This document shows, piece by piece, positions 25,584 through 37,863 of a DNA stretch of 64,000 bases (position 1 is its first letter; each line of letters opens with the position of its first letter). The notes beneath the pieces were generated by a model. It made no database searches, was not told where the DNA came from, and saw only the letters and a list, made by a program, of their open reading frames with translations. This stretch comes from Hydractinia symbiolongicarpus (Eukaryota; Cnidaria; Hydrozoa; Anthoathecata; Hydractiniidae), in the NCBI RefSeq assembly GCF_029227915.1, contig NC_079884.1, positions 2,420,001-2,484,000 of the forward strand, read 5' to 3'. The position numbers were made by a program, and so were the translations under genes.

Positions 25584-25956
25584 TTACTAGGTTGCATCGC
25601 TTCTAACAGTGAAACGATTGACTGTGGTACTTAATTGAATTGATTTTGGACTTTGAACATATAAGTGTTATAAAAGAGACATTTTGACTACAAGAAGTAA
25701 CATTCTTCTTAATTTAAAATGATTGCTGGAACTCAGTGATTACACTGGGTGCTGTGGTAGCGCTTCATTTAAAAACTAAGATAAATAAGTCATTTTGCAC
25801 TCTGGGACCAATACTAGCCGTTATCGCGCGCTGAAGAAACAGAGACAGTTTTAAAAACTAAATATCAATGAATTTCTAACGGTATCAGTCCGTTTGAATT
25901 ACAACGGTTGCGTGACATATTCGTCCCCACATGTATTTAGCGATATTTTTCTGATA
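25584..25956. repeat. Extra chimeric monomer in HOR-A copy 3
   Basis: The monomer starts as a class 1 unit (TCTAACAGTGAAACG, then GACTGTGGTACTTAATTGAA) but continues as the class 2 type (TTGATTTTGGACTTTGAAC). It has no counterpart in copies 1 and 2 and shifts the offset by 374 bp. Unequal crossing-over within GACTGTGG...TTAATTGAA explains it. Confidence 0.85.
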
Positions 25957-26701
25957 TTACTAGGTTGCATCGCTTCTAACAGTGAAACGATTGACTGTGG
26001 TACTTAATTGAACTAAATTTGGACTGTGATCTGATAAATGTGATAAATGAGACAATTTGACTCGAAGAAATAACATTCTTCTTAATTTGACATAATTGCC
26101 GGAACTCAGCGATTACACTGGACCCTGTGGTCGCGCTTCATTTAAATATTTAGATAAATAAGTCATTTCTACTGTTGGACCAATCCTAGCCGTTAGCGCG
26201 CGCTGAAGATATAGAGACAGTTTCAAAATCTCCATTTCATTGACTTTCTAACGGTCTAAATCCGTTTGAGTTACAACGGTTGCATCACACATTCGTACCA
26301 ACATGTATTTAGTGATTTTTTTCCGATATTACTAAGTTGTATCGCTTTCAACAGTGCAACGATTGACTGTGGGACATAATTGAATTGATTTTGGACTTTG
26401 AACATATAAGTGTTATAAAGGAGACATTTTGACTACAAGAAGTAACATTCTTCTTAATTTAAAATGATTGCTGGAACTCAGTGATTACACTGGGTGCTGT
26501 GGTAGCGCTTCATTTAAAAACTAAGATAAATAAGTCATTTTGCACTCTGGGACCAATACTAGCCGTTATCGCGCGCTGAAGAAACAGAGACAGTTTTAAA
26601 AACTAAATATCAATGAATTTCTAACGGTATCAGTCCATTTGAATTGCAACGGTTGCGTGACATATTCGTCCCCACATGTATTTAGCGATATTTTTCTGAT
26701 A

Positions 26702-28190
26702 TTACTAGGTTGCATCGCTTCTAACAGTGAAACGATTGACTGTGGTACTTAACTGAACTAAATTTGGACTGTGATCTGATAAATGTGATAAATGAGACAA
26801 TTTGACTCGAAGAAATAACATTCTTCTTAATTTGACATAATTGCCGGAACTCAGCGAATACACTGGACCCTGTGGTCGCGCTTCATTTAAATATTTAGAT
26901 AAATAAGTCATTTCTACTGTTGGACCAATCCTAGCCGTTAGCGCGCGCTGAAGATATAGAGACAGTTTCAAAATCTCCATTTCATAGACTTTCTAACGGT
27001 TTAAATCCGTTTGAGTTACAACGGTTGCATCACACATTCGTACCAACATGTATTTAGTGATTTTTTTCCGATATTACTAAGTTGTATCACTTTCAACAGT
27101 GCAACGATTGACTGTGGGACTTAATTGAATTGATTTTGGACTTTGACAATATAAATGTTATAAAGGAGACATTTTGACTACAAGAAGTAACATTCTTCTT
27201 AATTTGACATTATTGCTGGAACTCAGTGATTACACTGGGCGCTGTGGTAGCACTTTATTAAAAAATTCAGATAAATAAGTCATTTTTTACTGCGGAACCA
27301 ATCCTAGCCGTTATCGGGCATTGAAGAAATAGAGACAGTTTCAAAAACTACATTTCATTGACTTTCTAACGGTGTCAATCCGTTTGAGTTACAACGGTTG
27401 CGTGACATATTCGTCCCCACATGTATTTAGCGATATTTTTCTGATATTACTAGGTTGCATCGCTTCTAACAGTGAAACGATTTAATGTGGTACTTAACTG
27501 AACTAAATTTGGACTGTGATCTGATAAATGTGATAAATGAGACAATTTGACTCGAAGAAATAACATTCTTCTTAATTTGACATAATTGCCGGAACTCAGC
27601 GAATACACTGGACCCTGTGGTCGCGCTTCATTTAAATATTTAGATAAATAAGTCATTTCTACTGTTGGACCAATCCTAGCCGTTAGCGCGCGCTGAAGAT
27701 ATAGAGACAGTTTCAAAATCTCCATTTCATAGACTTTCTAACGGTTTAAATCCGTTTGAGTTACAACGGTTGCACCACACATTCGTACCAACATGTATTT
27801 AGTGATTTTTTTCCGATATTACTAAGTTGTATCACTTTCAACAGTGCAACGATTGACTGTGGGACTTAATTGAATTGATTTTGGACTTTGACAATATAAA
27901 TGTTATAAAGGAGACATTTTGACTACAAGAAGTAACATTCTTCTTAATTTGAAATAATTGCTGGAACTCAGTGATTACACTGGGTGCTGTGGTAGCGCTT
28001 CATTTAAAAAGTTTGATAAATAAGTCATTTCTACTGTGGGACCAATCCTAGCCGTTAGCGCGCGCTGAAGATATACAGACAGTTTCAAAATCTTCATTTC
28101 ATTGACTTTCTGACGGTGTCAATACGTTTGGGTTACAACGGTTGCATCACACATTCGTACCAACATATATTTAGTGATGTTTTTCCGATA
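26702..28190. repeat. Local 745-bp dimer duplication (26702 and 27447)
   Basis: Monomer 26702-27073 recurs at 27447-27818, 745 bp later, and between them sits 27074-27446. That monomer begins as a TTATCGGGCATTGAAG-type unit and switches near 27395 to the GTTGCGTGACATATTCG, TTCGTCCCCACATG ending. The 27447 copy carries a private change (GATTTAATGTGG for GATTGACTGTGG). Copies 1 and 2 have one such monomer, so this duplication is specific to copy 3. Confidence 0.85.
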
Positions 28191-31099
28191 TTACTAAGTT
28201 GTATCGCTTTCAACAGTGCAACGATTGACTGTGGGACTTAATTGAACTGATGTTGGACTTTGACCTTATAAATGTTATAAAGGAGACATTTTGACTACAA
28301 GAAGTAACATTCTTCTTAATTTGACATTATTGCTGGAACTCAGTGATTACACTGGGCGCTGTGGTAGCACTTTATTAAAAAATTCAGATAAATAAGTCAT
28401 TTTTTACTGCGGAACCAATCCTAGCCGTTATCGGGCATTGAAGAAATAGAGACAGTTTCAAAAACTACATTTCATTGACTTTCTAACGGTGTCAATCCGT
28501 TTGAGTTACAACGGTTGCATCACACATTCGTACCAACATGTATTTAGTGATTTTTTTCCGATATTACTAAGTTGTATCGCTTTCAACAGTGCAACGATTG
28601 ACTGTGGGACTTAATTGAATTGATTTTGGACTTTGACAATATAAATGTTATAAAGGAGACATTTTGACTACAAGAAGTAACATTCTTCTTAATTTGAAAT
28701 AATTGCTGGAACTCAGTGATTACACTGGGTGCTGTGGTAGCGCTTCATTTAAAAAGTTTGACAAATAAGTCATTTCTACTGTGGGACCAATCCTAGCCGT
28801 TAGCGCGCGCTGAAGATTTACAGACAGTTTCAAAATCTCCATTTCATTGACTTTCTAACGGTGTCAATACGTTTGGGTTACAACGGTTGCATCACACATT
28901 CGTACCAACATATATTTAGTGATGTTTTTCCGATATTACTAAGTTGTATCGCTTTCAACAGTGCAACGATTGACTGTGGGACTTAATTGAACTGATTTTG
29001 GACTTTGACCTTATAAATGTTATAAAGGAGACATTTTGACTACAAGAAGTAACATTCTTCTTAATTTGACATGATTGCTGGAACTCAGTGATTACACTGG
29101 GCGCTGTGGTAGCACTTTATTAAAAAATTCAGATAAATAAGTCATTTTTTACTGCGGGATCAATCCTAGCCGTTATCGGGCATTGAAGAAATAGAGACAG
29201 TTTCAAAAACTACATTTCATTGACTTTCTAACGGTGTCAATCCGTTTGAGTTACAACGGTTGCGTCACATATTCATACCAACATGTATTTAGTGATTTTT
29301 TCCAATATTACTAAGTTGTATTGCTTTCAACAGTGAAACGATTGACTGTGGGAATTAATTGAACTGATTCTGGACTGTGACTTTATAAATGTGATAAATA
29401 AGCCAATTGGTCTCCAAGGAATAACTTTCTTCTTAGTTTGACGTGAGTGCTGGAATTCAGCGATAACATTAGGCTCTGTCGTGGCCCTTTATTTAGAAAC
29501 TTAGATAAATAAGTCGCGCAGAATAAATAAGATCAGTTTCAAAGACTACATTTCATTGACTTTTTAGCGTTATAAATCCGTTTGAGTTACAACGGTTGCG
29601 TCACATATTCGTACCAATATGTTCTTAGCGAAAGTATTCGGATATTACTAGGTTGCATCGCTTTTAACAGTTAAACGTTTGACTGGGGGATTTAATTGAA
29701 CTGCTCTTGGACTTTGACCTTATAAAGGTGACAAATGAGCCAGTTTGACTACAAGAAATAACAGTCTTCTTAATTTGACATGATTGCTGGAACTCAGCGA
29801 TTACACTGGGCGCTGTGGTAGAGCTTTGTTAAAATAATTAAGATAAATAAGTCATTCTTTACTGTGGGACCAATCCTAGCCGTTAGTTCGCGCTGAAAAA
29901 ATAGAGACAGTTTCAAAAACTACATTTCATTGACTTTCTAACGGTGTCAATCCGTTTGAGTTACAACGGTTGCGTCACATATTCGTACCAACATGTATTT
30001 AGTGATGTTTTTCCGATATTACTAAGTTGTAACGCTTTCAACAGTGCAACGGTTGACTGTGGGACTTAATTGAATTGATTTTGGACTTTGACAATATAAA
30101 TGTTATAAAGGAGACATTTTGACTACAAGAAGTAACATTCTTCTTAATTTGACATGATTGCTGGAACTCAGTGATTACACTGGGCGCTGTGGTAGCGCTT
30201 TATTAAAAAATTCAGATAAATAAATCAATTTTTACTGCGAGACCAATCCTAGCCGTTATCGCGCATTGAAGAAATAGAGACAGTTTCAAAAACTAAATTT
30301 CATTGACTTTCTAACGGTGTCAATCCGTTTGAGTTACAACGGTTGCGTCACATATTCGTACCAACATGTATTTAGTGATTTTTTCCAATATTACTACGTT
30401 GTATTGCTTTCAACAGTGAAACGATTGACTGTCGGAATTAATTGTACTGATTCTGGACTGTGACTTTATGAACGTGATAAATGAGCCAATTGGTCTCCAA
30501 GGAGTAACTTTCTTCTTAATTTGACGTGAGTGCTGGAATTCAGCGATTACATTAGGCTCTGTTGTAGCGCTTTATTTAAAAACTTAGATAAATAAGTCGC
30601 GCAGAATAAATAAGAACAGTTTCAAAGACTACATTTCATTGACTTTTTAGCGTTATAAATTCGTTTGAGTTACAGCGGTTGCGCCACATATTCGTACCAA
30701 CATGTATTTAGCGATAGTATTCGGATATTACCAGTTTGCATCGATTTAAACATTGAAACGTTTGACTGTGGGACATAATTGAACTGATTTTGGACTTTGA
30801 CCTTATAAATGTGATAAATGAGCCAGTTTGACTACAAGAAATAACATTCTTCTTAATTTGACATGATTGCTGGAACTCAGCGATTACACTGGGCGCTATG
30901 GTAGCGTTTTATTAAAAAATTCAGATAAATAAGTCATTTTTTACTGCGGGACCAATCCTAGCCGTTATCGCGCATTGAAGAAATAGAGACAGTTTCAAAA
31001 ACTACATTTCATTGACTTTCTAACGGTGTCAATCCGTTTGAGTTACAACGGTTGCGTCACATATTCATACCAACATGTATTTAGTGATTTTTTCCAATA

Positions 31100-31640
31100 T
31101 TACTAAGTTGTATTGCTTTTAACAGTGAAAAGATTGACTGTGGGAATTAATTGAACTGATTCTGGACTGTGACTTTATAAATGTGATAAATGAGCCAATT
31201 GGTCTCCAAGGAATAACTTTCTTCTTAGTTTGACGTGAGTGCTGGAATTCAGCGATTACATTAGGCTCTGTCGTAGCCCTTTATTTAAAAACTTAGATAA
31301 ATAAGTCGCGCAGAATAAATAAGATCAGTTTCAAAGACTACATTTTATTGACTTTCTAGCGGTATAAATGACTACAAGAAATAACATTCTTCTTAAATTG
31401 ACATGATTGTTGGAACTCAGCGATTACACTGGGCGCTATGGTAGCGCTTTATTAAAAAATTCAGATAAGTAACTCATTTTTTACTGTGGGACCAATCCTA
31501 GCCGTTATCGCGCATTGAAGAATTAGAGACTGTTTTAAAAATTACATTTCATTGACTTTCTAGCGGCAAAAATCCGTTTGAGTTTCAACGGTTGCCTCAC
31601 ATATTCGTACCAACATGTATTTAGTGATTTTCTTCCAATA
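31100..31640. repeat. Fused 541-bp monomer, HOR-A copy 3
   Basis: This is the third copy of the fusion seen at 9173 and 19632, with the same junction and a few extra substitutions (for example TTAAATTGACATG for TTAATTTGACATG near 31393). Confidence 0.85.
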
Positions 31641-31697
31641 TTACTAAGTTGTATTGCTTTCAACAGTGAAACGATTGACTGTGGAAATTAATTGAAC

Positions 31698-31749
31698 TGA
31701 TTCTGGACTGTGACTTTATAAATTGATTCTGGACTGTGACTTTATAAAT
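31698..31749. repeat. 26-bp tandem direct duplication at the insertion's left edge
   Basis: The satellite segment 31698-31723 (TGATTCTGGACTG through TTTATAAAT) is repeated immediately at 31724-31749, after which satellite sequence stops. The empty paralogue has a single copy. A normal retrotransposon target-site duplication would place one copy on each side; here both are on the left, with only a short TAAAT match at the right edge. Confidence 0.9.
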
Positions 31750-32195
31750 TCGTTCCGCTGTCAACCATAAAGAATTTATCAATAAAGTCAAATTATTTTT
31801 ACACGATAGTGCTTTGTGCAAACTTTTATCCAAATAATGTGAATAACTCTATGCATGTAGGCTACCTATTTCCCCCCATCTTTTCATTATAGTTCTTTTT
31901 TTTTGTGTGTCCTTACATCGGTGCCATCATTTATTTATTTTTAATTAGTCTCTTCTTTTTTTTTTTTTTTTTTCTTTTCTTGTTCAATGTGTCTACTTAC
32001 TCTACCGGCACCATTTCGTACTCTGTGAGCCCATTTATTTCATTATGCACTTAGATTCAATATATTTTTTTACTGATCTTATAGATTTTATAGATTTTTA
32101 TAGTTTTTATTTTTTTGTAGGCAGAAGAACCATTTGTAAATTATGGATGCCAAATATATGTTTAATAATAATAATAATAATAATAATAAGAATAA
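31750..32195 (+). mobile_element. Non-satellite insertion, possibly a 3' fragment of a non-LTR retroelement
   Basis: These 446 bp share nothing with the satellite. They start TCGTTCCGCTGTCAACC, are T-rich with a run of 18 T at 31956-31973, contain the short repeats ATAGATTTTATAGATTTTTATAG near 32080-32102 split across two T-rich stretches, and end in nine TAA units at 32163-32189. A simple-repeat tail of TAA type at one end, next to target DNA, is known from some non-LTR retrotransposons (for example the I clade) and related SINEs, which suggests plus-strand orientation and heavy 5' truncation. No reverse-transcriptase or other conserved coding part is present. An insertion of ordinary host DNA during break repair is an alternative. 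Confidence 0.55.
31956..31973. repeat. T18 homopolymer inside the insertion
   Basis: An uninterrupted run of 18 T lies within a wider pyrimidine-rich stretch, 31948-31985. It is prone to length error in sequencing. Confidence 0.95.
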
Positions 32196-32200
32196 TAAAT
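32163..32200. repeat. (TAA)n microsatellite tail at the insertion's right edge
   Basis: Nine TAA units at 32163-32189 are followed by an interrupted GAATAATAAAT that merges into satellite TAAATGTGATAAATGAG. The exact boundary is ambiguous because TAAAT fits both sides. Confidence 0.93.
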
Positions 32201-32862
32201 GTGATAAATGAGCCAATTGGTCTCCAAGGAATAAATTTCTTCTTAATTTGACGTAAGAGCTGGAATTCCGCGATTACCTTAGGCTCTGTGGTAGCGCTTT
32301 ATTAAAAAATTTAGATAAATAAGTCTTTTCTTACTGTGGGACCAATCCTAGCCGTTATCGCGCGCTGAATAAATAAGAACAGTTTCAAAGACTACATTTC
32401 ATTGACTTTTCAGCGTTATAAATCCGTTTGAGTTACAACGGTTGCGTCACATATTCGTACCAACATGTATTTAGTGATTTTTTCCAATATTACTAAGTTG
32501 TATCGCTTTCAACAGTGCAACGATTGACTGTGGGACTTAATTGAACTAACTTTGGACTGTGACCTGATACATGTGATAAATGAGAAAATTGGACTCCAAG
32601 AAATAACATTCTTCTTAATTTGACATGATTGCTGGAACTCAGTGATTACACTGGGCGCTGTGGTAGCGCTTTATTTAAAAATTAAGTTAAGTATGTCATT
32701 TTTTACTGCGGGACTAATCCTAGCCGTTATCGCGCGATGAAGAAATAGAGACAGTATCAAAAACTACATTTCATTGACTTTCTAACGGTGTCAATCCGTT
32801 TGAGTTACAACGGTTGCGTCACATATTCGTACCAACATGTATTTAGTGATTTTCTTCCGATA

Positions 32863-34280
32863 TTACTAAGTTGTATTGCTTTTAACAGTGAAACGATTGA
32901 CTGTGGAAATTAATTGAACTGATTTTGGACTGTGACCTTTTAACTGTGATAAATGAGCCAATTGGTCTCCAAGGAATAACATTCTTCTTAATTTGACATG
33001 ATTGCAGGAATTCAGCGATTACATTAGGCTATGTCGTAGCGCTTTATTTAAAAACTTAGATAAATAAGTCGCGCTGAATAAATAGGAACAGTTTCAAAAA
33101 CTACATTTCATTGACTTTCTAGCGGATAAATCCGTTTGAGTTACAACGGTTGCGTCACATACTCGTAGCAACATGTATTTAGCGATAGTATTCGGATGTT
33201 ACTAGGTTGCATCGCTTTTAACAGTGAAACGTTTGACTGGGGGATTTAATTGAACTGCTCTTGGACTTTGACTTTATAAAGGTGATAAATGAGCCAGTTT
33301 GACTACAAGAAATAACAGTCTTCTTAATTTGACATGATTGCAGGAACTAAGTGATTACACTGGGCGCTGTGGCAGAGTTTTATTTAAAAATTAAGTTAAG
33401 TAAGTCATTTTTTACTGTGGGACCAATCCTAGCCGTTATCGCGCGCTGAAGAAGTAGAGACAGTATCAAAAACTACATTTCATTGACTTTCTAACCGTGT
33501 CAATCCATTTGAGTTACAACGGTTGCGTCACATATTCGTACCAACATGTATTTAGTGATTTTCTTCCGATATTACTAAGTTGTATTGCTTTTAACATTGA
33601 AACGTTTGACTGTGGGAATTAATTGAACTGATTTTGGACTGTGACCTTTTAACTGTGATAAATGAGCCAATTGGTCTCCAAGGAATAACATTCTTCTTAA
33701 TTTGACATGATTGCAGGAATTCAGCGATTACATTAGGCCATGTCGTAGCGCTTTATTTAAAAACTTAGATAAATAAGTCGCGCTGAATAAATAGGAACAG
33801 TTTCAAAAACTACATTTCATTGTCTTTCTAGCGGATAAATCCGTTTGAGTTACAACGGTTGCGTCACATACTTGTAGCAACATGTATTTAGCGATAGTAT
33901 TCGGATGTTACTAGGTTGCATCGCTTTTAACAGTGAAACGTTTGACTGGGGGATTTAATTGAACTGCTCTTGGACTTTGACTTTATAAAGGTGATAAATG
34001 AGCCAGTTTGACTACAAGAAATAACAGTCTTCTTAATTTGACATGATTGCAGGAACTAAGTGATTACACTGGGCGCTGTGGCAGAGTTTTATTTAAAAAT
34101 TAAGTTAAGTAAGTCATTTTTTACTGTGGGACCAATCCTAGCCGTTATCGCGCGCTGAAGAAGTAGAGACAGTATCAAAAACTACATTTCATTGACTTTC
34201 TAACCGTGTCAATCCATTTGAGTTACAACGGTTGCGTCACATATTCGTACCAACATGTATTTAGTGATTTTCTTCCGATA
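32863..34280. repeat. 709-bp dimer, two tandem copies
   Basis: The pair of a 336-bp S2 monomer and a 373-bp monomer at 32863-33571 is repeated at 33572-34280. The copies share ACCTTTTAACTGTGATAAAT, TTTGACTGGGGGATTTAATT and the CATTTGAGTTACAACGG variant. Block B has one such pair (20545-21253). Confidence 0.88.
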
Positions 34281-34616
34281 TTACTAAGTTGTATTGCTTT
34301 TAACATTGAAACGTTTGACTGTGGGAATTAATTGAACTGATTTTGGACTGTGACCACATAAATGTGATAAATGAGCCAATTGGTCTCCATGGAATAACAT
34401 TCTTCTTAATTTGACATGATTGCAGGAATTCAGCGCTTACATTAGGCTATGTCGTAGCGCTTTATTTAAAAACTTTGATAAATAAGTCGCGCTGAATAAA
34501 TAGGAACACTTTTAAAGACTACATTTCATTGACATTCTAGCGGTATAAATCCGTTTGAGTTACAACGGTTGCGTCACATATTCGTACCAACATGTATTTA
34601 GTGATTTTTTCCAATA

Positions 34617-36108
34617 TTACTAAGTTGTATTGCTTTTAACAGTGAAACGATTGACTGTGGGAATTAATTGAACTGATTCAGGACTGTGACTTTATAAATG
34701 TGATAAATGAGCCAATTGGTCTCTAAGGAAAACTTTCTTCTTAATTTGACGTGAGTGCTGGAATTCAGCGATTACATTAGGCTCTGTGGTAGCGCTTTAT
34801 TAAAAAAATTAGATAAATAAGTCTTTTCTTACTGTGGGACCATTCCTGGCCGTTAACACTCGCTGAATAAATAAGAACAGTTTCAAAGACTACATTTCAT
34901 TGACTTTTTAGCGTTATAAATCCGTTTGAGTTACAACGGTTGCGTCACATATTCGTACTAACATGTATTTAGCGATAGTATTCGGATATTACTAGGTTGC
35001 ATCGCTTTTAAGAGTGAAACGTTTGACTATGGGACTTAATTGAACTCATTTTGGACTTTGACATTATAAATGTGATGAATGAGCCAATTTGACTACAAGA
35101 AATAACAGTCTTCTTAATTTGACATCATTGCTGGAACTCAGCGATTACACTGGGCACTGTGGTAGCGCTTTGTTTAAAAAAATTAAGTTTTATAAGTCAT
35201 TCTTTACTGTGGGACCAATCCTAGCCGTTAGTTTGCGCTGAAGAAATAGAGACAGTTGCAAAAACTGCATTTCATTAACTTTCTAACGGTGTCAATCCGT
35301 TTGAGTTACAACGGTTGCGTCACATATTCGTACCAACATGTATTTAGTGATTTTTTCCAATATTACTAAGTTGTATTGCTTTTAACAGTGAAACGATTGA
35401 CTGTGGGAATTAATTGAACTGATTCAGGACTGTGACTTTATAAATGTGATAAATGAGCCAATTGGTCTCCAAGGAAAACTTTCTTCTTAATTTGACGTGA
35501 GTGCTGGAATTCAACGATTACATTAGGCTCTGTGGTAACGCTTTATTAAAAAAATTAGATAAATAAGTCTTTTCTTACTGTGGGACCATTCCTGGCCGTT
35601 AACACTCGCTGAATAAATAAGAACAGTTTCAAAGACTACATTTCATTGACTTTTTAGCGTTATAAATCCGTTTGAGTTACAACGGTTGCGTCACATATTC
35701 GTACTAACATGTATTTAGCGATAGTATTCGGATATTACTAGGTTGCATCGCTTTTAAGAGTGAAACGTTTGACTGTGGGACTTAATTGAACTGATTTTGG
35801 ACTTTGACATTATAAATGTGATGAATGAGCCAATTTGACTACAAGAAATAACAGTCTTCTTAATTTGACATCATTGCTGGAACTCAGCGATTACACTGGG
35901 CACTGTGGTAGCGCTTTGTTTAAAAAAATTAAGATATATAAGTCATTCTTTACTGTGGGACCAATCCTAGCCGTTAGTTTGCGCTGAAGAAATAGAGACA
36001 GTTGCAAAAACTGCATTTCATTAACTTTCTAACGGTGTCAATCCGTTTGAGTTACAACGGTTGCGTCACATATTCGTACCAACATGTATTTAGTGATTTT
36101 TTCCAATA
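34617..36108. repeat. 746-bp dimer, two tandem copies
   Basis: The pair 34617-35362 is repeated at 35363-36108 with the private variants GATTCAGGACTGTGAC, CGTTAACACTCGCTG and GTTGCAAAAACTGCATTTC. A third, slightly different relative is 37118-37863, and block B has one, 21590-22335. Confidence 0.87.
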
Positions 36109-37863
36109 TTACTAAGTTGTATTGCTTTTAACAGTGAAACGATTGACTGTGGGAATTAATTGAACTGATTTTGGACTGTGACCTCATAAATGTGATAAAT
36201 GAGCCAATTGGTCTCCAAGGAATAACATTCTTCTTAATTTGACGTGATTGCAGGAATTCAGCGCTTACATTAGGCTATGTCGTAGCGCTTTATTTAAAAA
36301 CTTTGATAAATAAGTCGCGCTGAATAAATAGGAACATTTTCAAAGACTACATTTCATTGACATTCTAGCGGTATAAATCCGTTTGAGTTACAACGTTTGC
36401 ATCACATATTCGCACCATCATGTATTTAGCGATAGTATTCGGATATTACCAGTTTGCATCGATTTTAACATTGAAACGTTTGACTGTGGGACATAATTGA
36501 ACTGATTTTGGACTTTGACCTTATGAATGTGATAAATGAGCCAGTTTGACTACAAGAAATAACATTCTTCTTAATTTGACATGATTGCAGGAATTCAGCG
36601 ATTACATTAGGCTATGTCGTAGCGCTTTATTTAAAAACTTAGATAAATAAGTCGCGCTGAATAAATAGGAACAGTTTCAAAAACTACATTTCATTGACTT
36701 TCTAGCGGATAAATCCGTTTGAGTTTCAACGGTTGCCTCACATATTCGTACCAACATGTATTTAGTGATTTTCTTCCAATATTACTAAGTTGTATTGCTT
36801 TTAACAGTGAAACGATTGACTGTGGGAATTAATTGAACTGATTTTGGACTGTGACCTCATAAATGTGATAAATGAGCCAATTGGTCTCCAAGGAATAACA
36901 TTCTTCTTAATTTGACATGATTGCAGGAATTCAGCGCTTACATTAGGCTATGTCGTAGCGCTTTATTTAAAAACTTTGATAAATAAGTCGCGCTGAATAA
37001 ATAGGAACACTTTTAAAGACTACATTTCATTGACATTCTAGCGGTATAAATCCGTTTGAGTTACAACGGTTGCGTCACATATTCGTACCAACATGTATTT
37101 AGTGATTTTTTCCAATATTACTAAGTTGTATTGCTTTTAACAGTGAAACGATTGACTGTGGGAATTAAATGAACTGATTCTGGACTGTGACTTTATAAAT
37201 GTGATAAATGAGCCAATTGGTTTCCAAGGAAAACTTTCTTCTTAATTTGACGTGAGTGCTGGAATTCAGCGATTACATTAGGCTCTGTGCTAGCGCTTTA
37301 TTAAAAAAATTAGATAAATAAGTCTTTTCTTACTGTGGGACCATTCCTGGCCGTTAACACTCGCTGAATAAATAAGAACAGTTTCAAAGACTACATTTCA
37401 TTGACTTTTTAGCGTTATAAATCCGTTTGAGTTACAACGGTTGCGTCACATATTCGTACTAACATGTATTTAGCGATAGTATTCGGATATTACAAGGTTG
37501 CATCGCTTTTAAGAGTGAAACGTTTGACTGTGGGACTTAATTGAACTCATTTTGGACTTTGACATTATAAATGTGATGAATGAGCCAATTTGACTACAAG
37601 AAATAACAGTCTTCTTAATTTGACATCATTGCTGGAACTCAGCGATTGCACTGGGTACTGTGGTAGCGCTTTGTTTAAAAAAATTAAGATATATAAGTCA
37701 TTCTTTACTGTGGGACCAATCCTAGCCGTTAGTTTGCGCTGAAGAAATAGAGACAGTTGCAAAAACTGCATTTCATTAACTTTCTAACGGTGTCAATCCG
37801 TTTGAGTTACAACGGTTGCGTCACATATTCGTACCAACATGTATTTAGTGATTTTTTCCAATA

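Larger units (their letters stand above)
23382..31640. repeat. HOR-A copy 3, rearranged (22 monomers)
   Basis: Monomer starts are 23382, 23754, 24127, 24466, 24839, 25211, 25584, 25957, 26329, 26702, 27074, 27447, 27819, 28191, 28564, 28936, 29308, 29645, 30019, 30391, 30728 and 31100. Order follows M9-M26 of copy 2. Offset to copy 2 is 10,011 at first, 10,385 after an extra monomer at 25584, 11,130 after an extra dimer near 27074-27818, and 11,468 after replacement around 30003-30720. Substitutions relative to copies 1 and 2 are more numerous than between those two, so this copy is older or was not homogenised with them. Confidence 0.87.
1..31749. repeat. Satellite array, left arm (about 372-bp monomers)
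   Basis: The segment is an uninterrupted head-to-tail array of monomers, normally 371-374 bp, phased on TTACTAGGTTGCATCG or TTACTAAGTTGTAT(C/T)G. Every monomer carries the same ordered landmarks: GACTGTGGGA, a CATTCTTCTTAATTTGAC block, TAGCGCTTTATT, GATAAATAAGTC, a second ACTGTGGGACCAAT block, CATTTCATTGACTTTCTA, TCCGTTTGAGTTACAACGG and ACATGTATTTAG. Landmark order and orientation never change. Frequent stops in all frames and loss of frame between monomers of different length argue against coding. Satellite DNA of this size is typical of centromeric or pericentromeric heterochromatin; that placement is inferred. Confidence 0.97.
31641..32489. repeat. Satellite monomer split by a 477-bp insertion
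   Basis: The monomer spans 849 bp instead of 372. Its left part, 31641-31723, and right part, 32196-32489, together match the uninterrupted monomer 20173-20544. The paralogous empty site reads ACTTTATAAATGTGATAAAT around 20243-20263. The extra 477 bp consist of a 26-bp satellite repeat and about 446-451 bp of foreign sequence, depending on how shared TAAAT bases at the junction are assigned. Confidence 0.9.
32196..37863. repeat. Block D: expanded paralogue of block B
   Basis: Monomers start at 32490, 32863, 33199, 33572, 33908, 34281, 34617, 34989, 35363, 35735, 36109, 36446, 36782, 37118 and 37490. The length pattern matches block B (336, 373, 336, 372, 374, 337, 336) but with an added monomer at 32490, a duplicated 336+373 dimer and a duplicated 372+374 dimer. 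Homology to B runs until about 36931. Beyond it the sequence repeats the 336/372/374 trio and leads into the 1,865-bp HOR. Confidence 0.83.

Noticed and set aside
32045-32251. Plus-strand 68-codon frame
   Set aside because: It runs from the T-rich insertion through the TAA tail into satellite DNA. Its composition (Phe, Ile runs) comes from simple sequence.
37565-37771. Minus-strand 68-codon frame
   Set aside because: This is another stop-free stretch of a single monomer; closely related monomers at 34989 and 35735 do not keep it.
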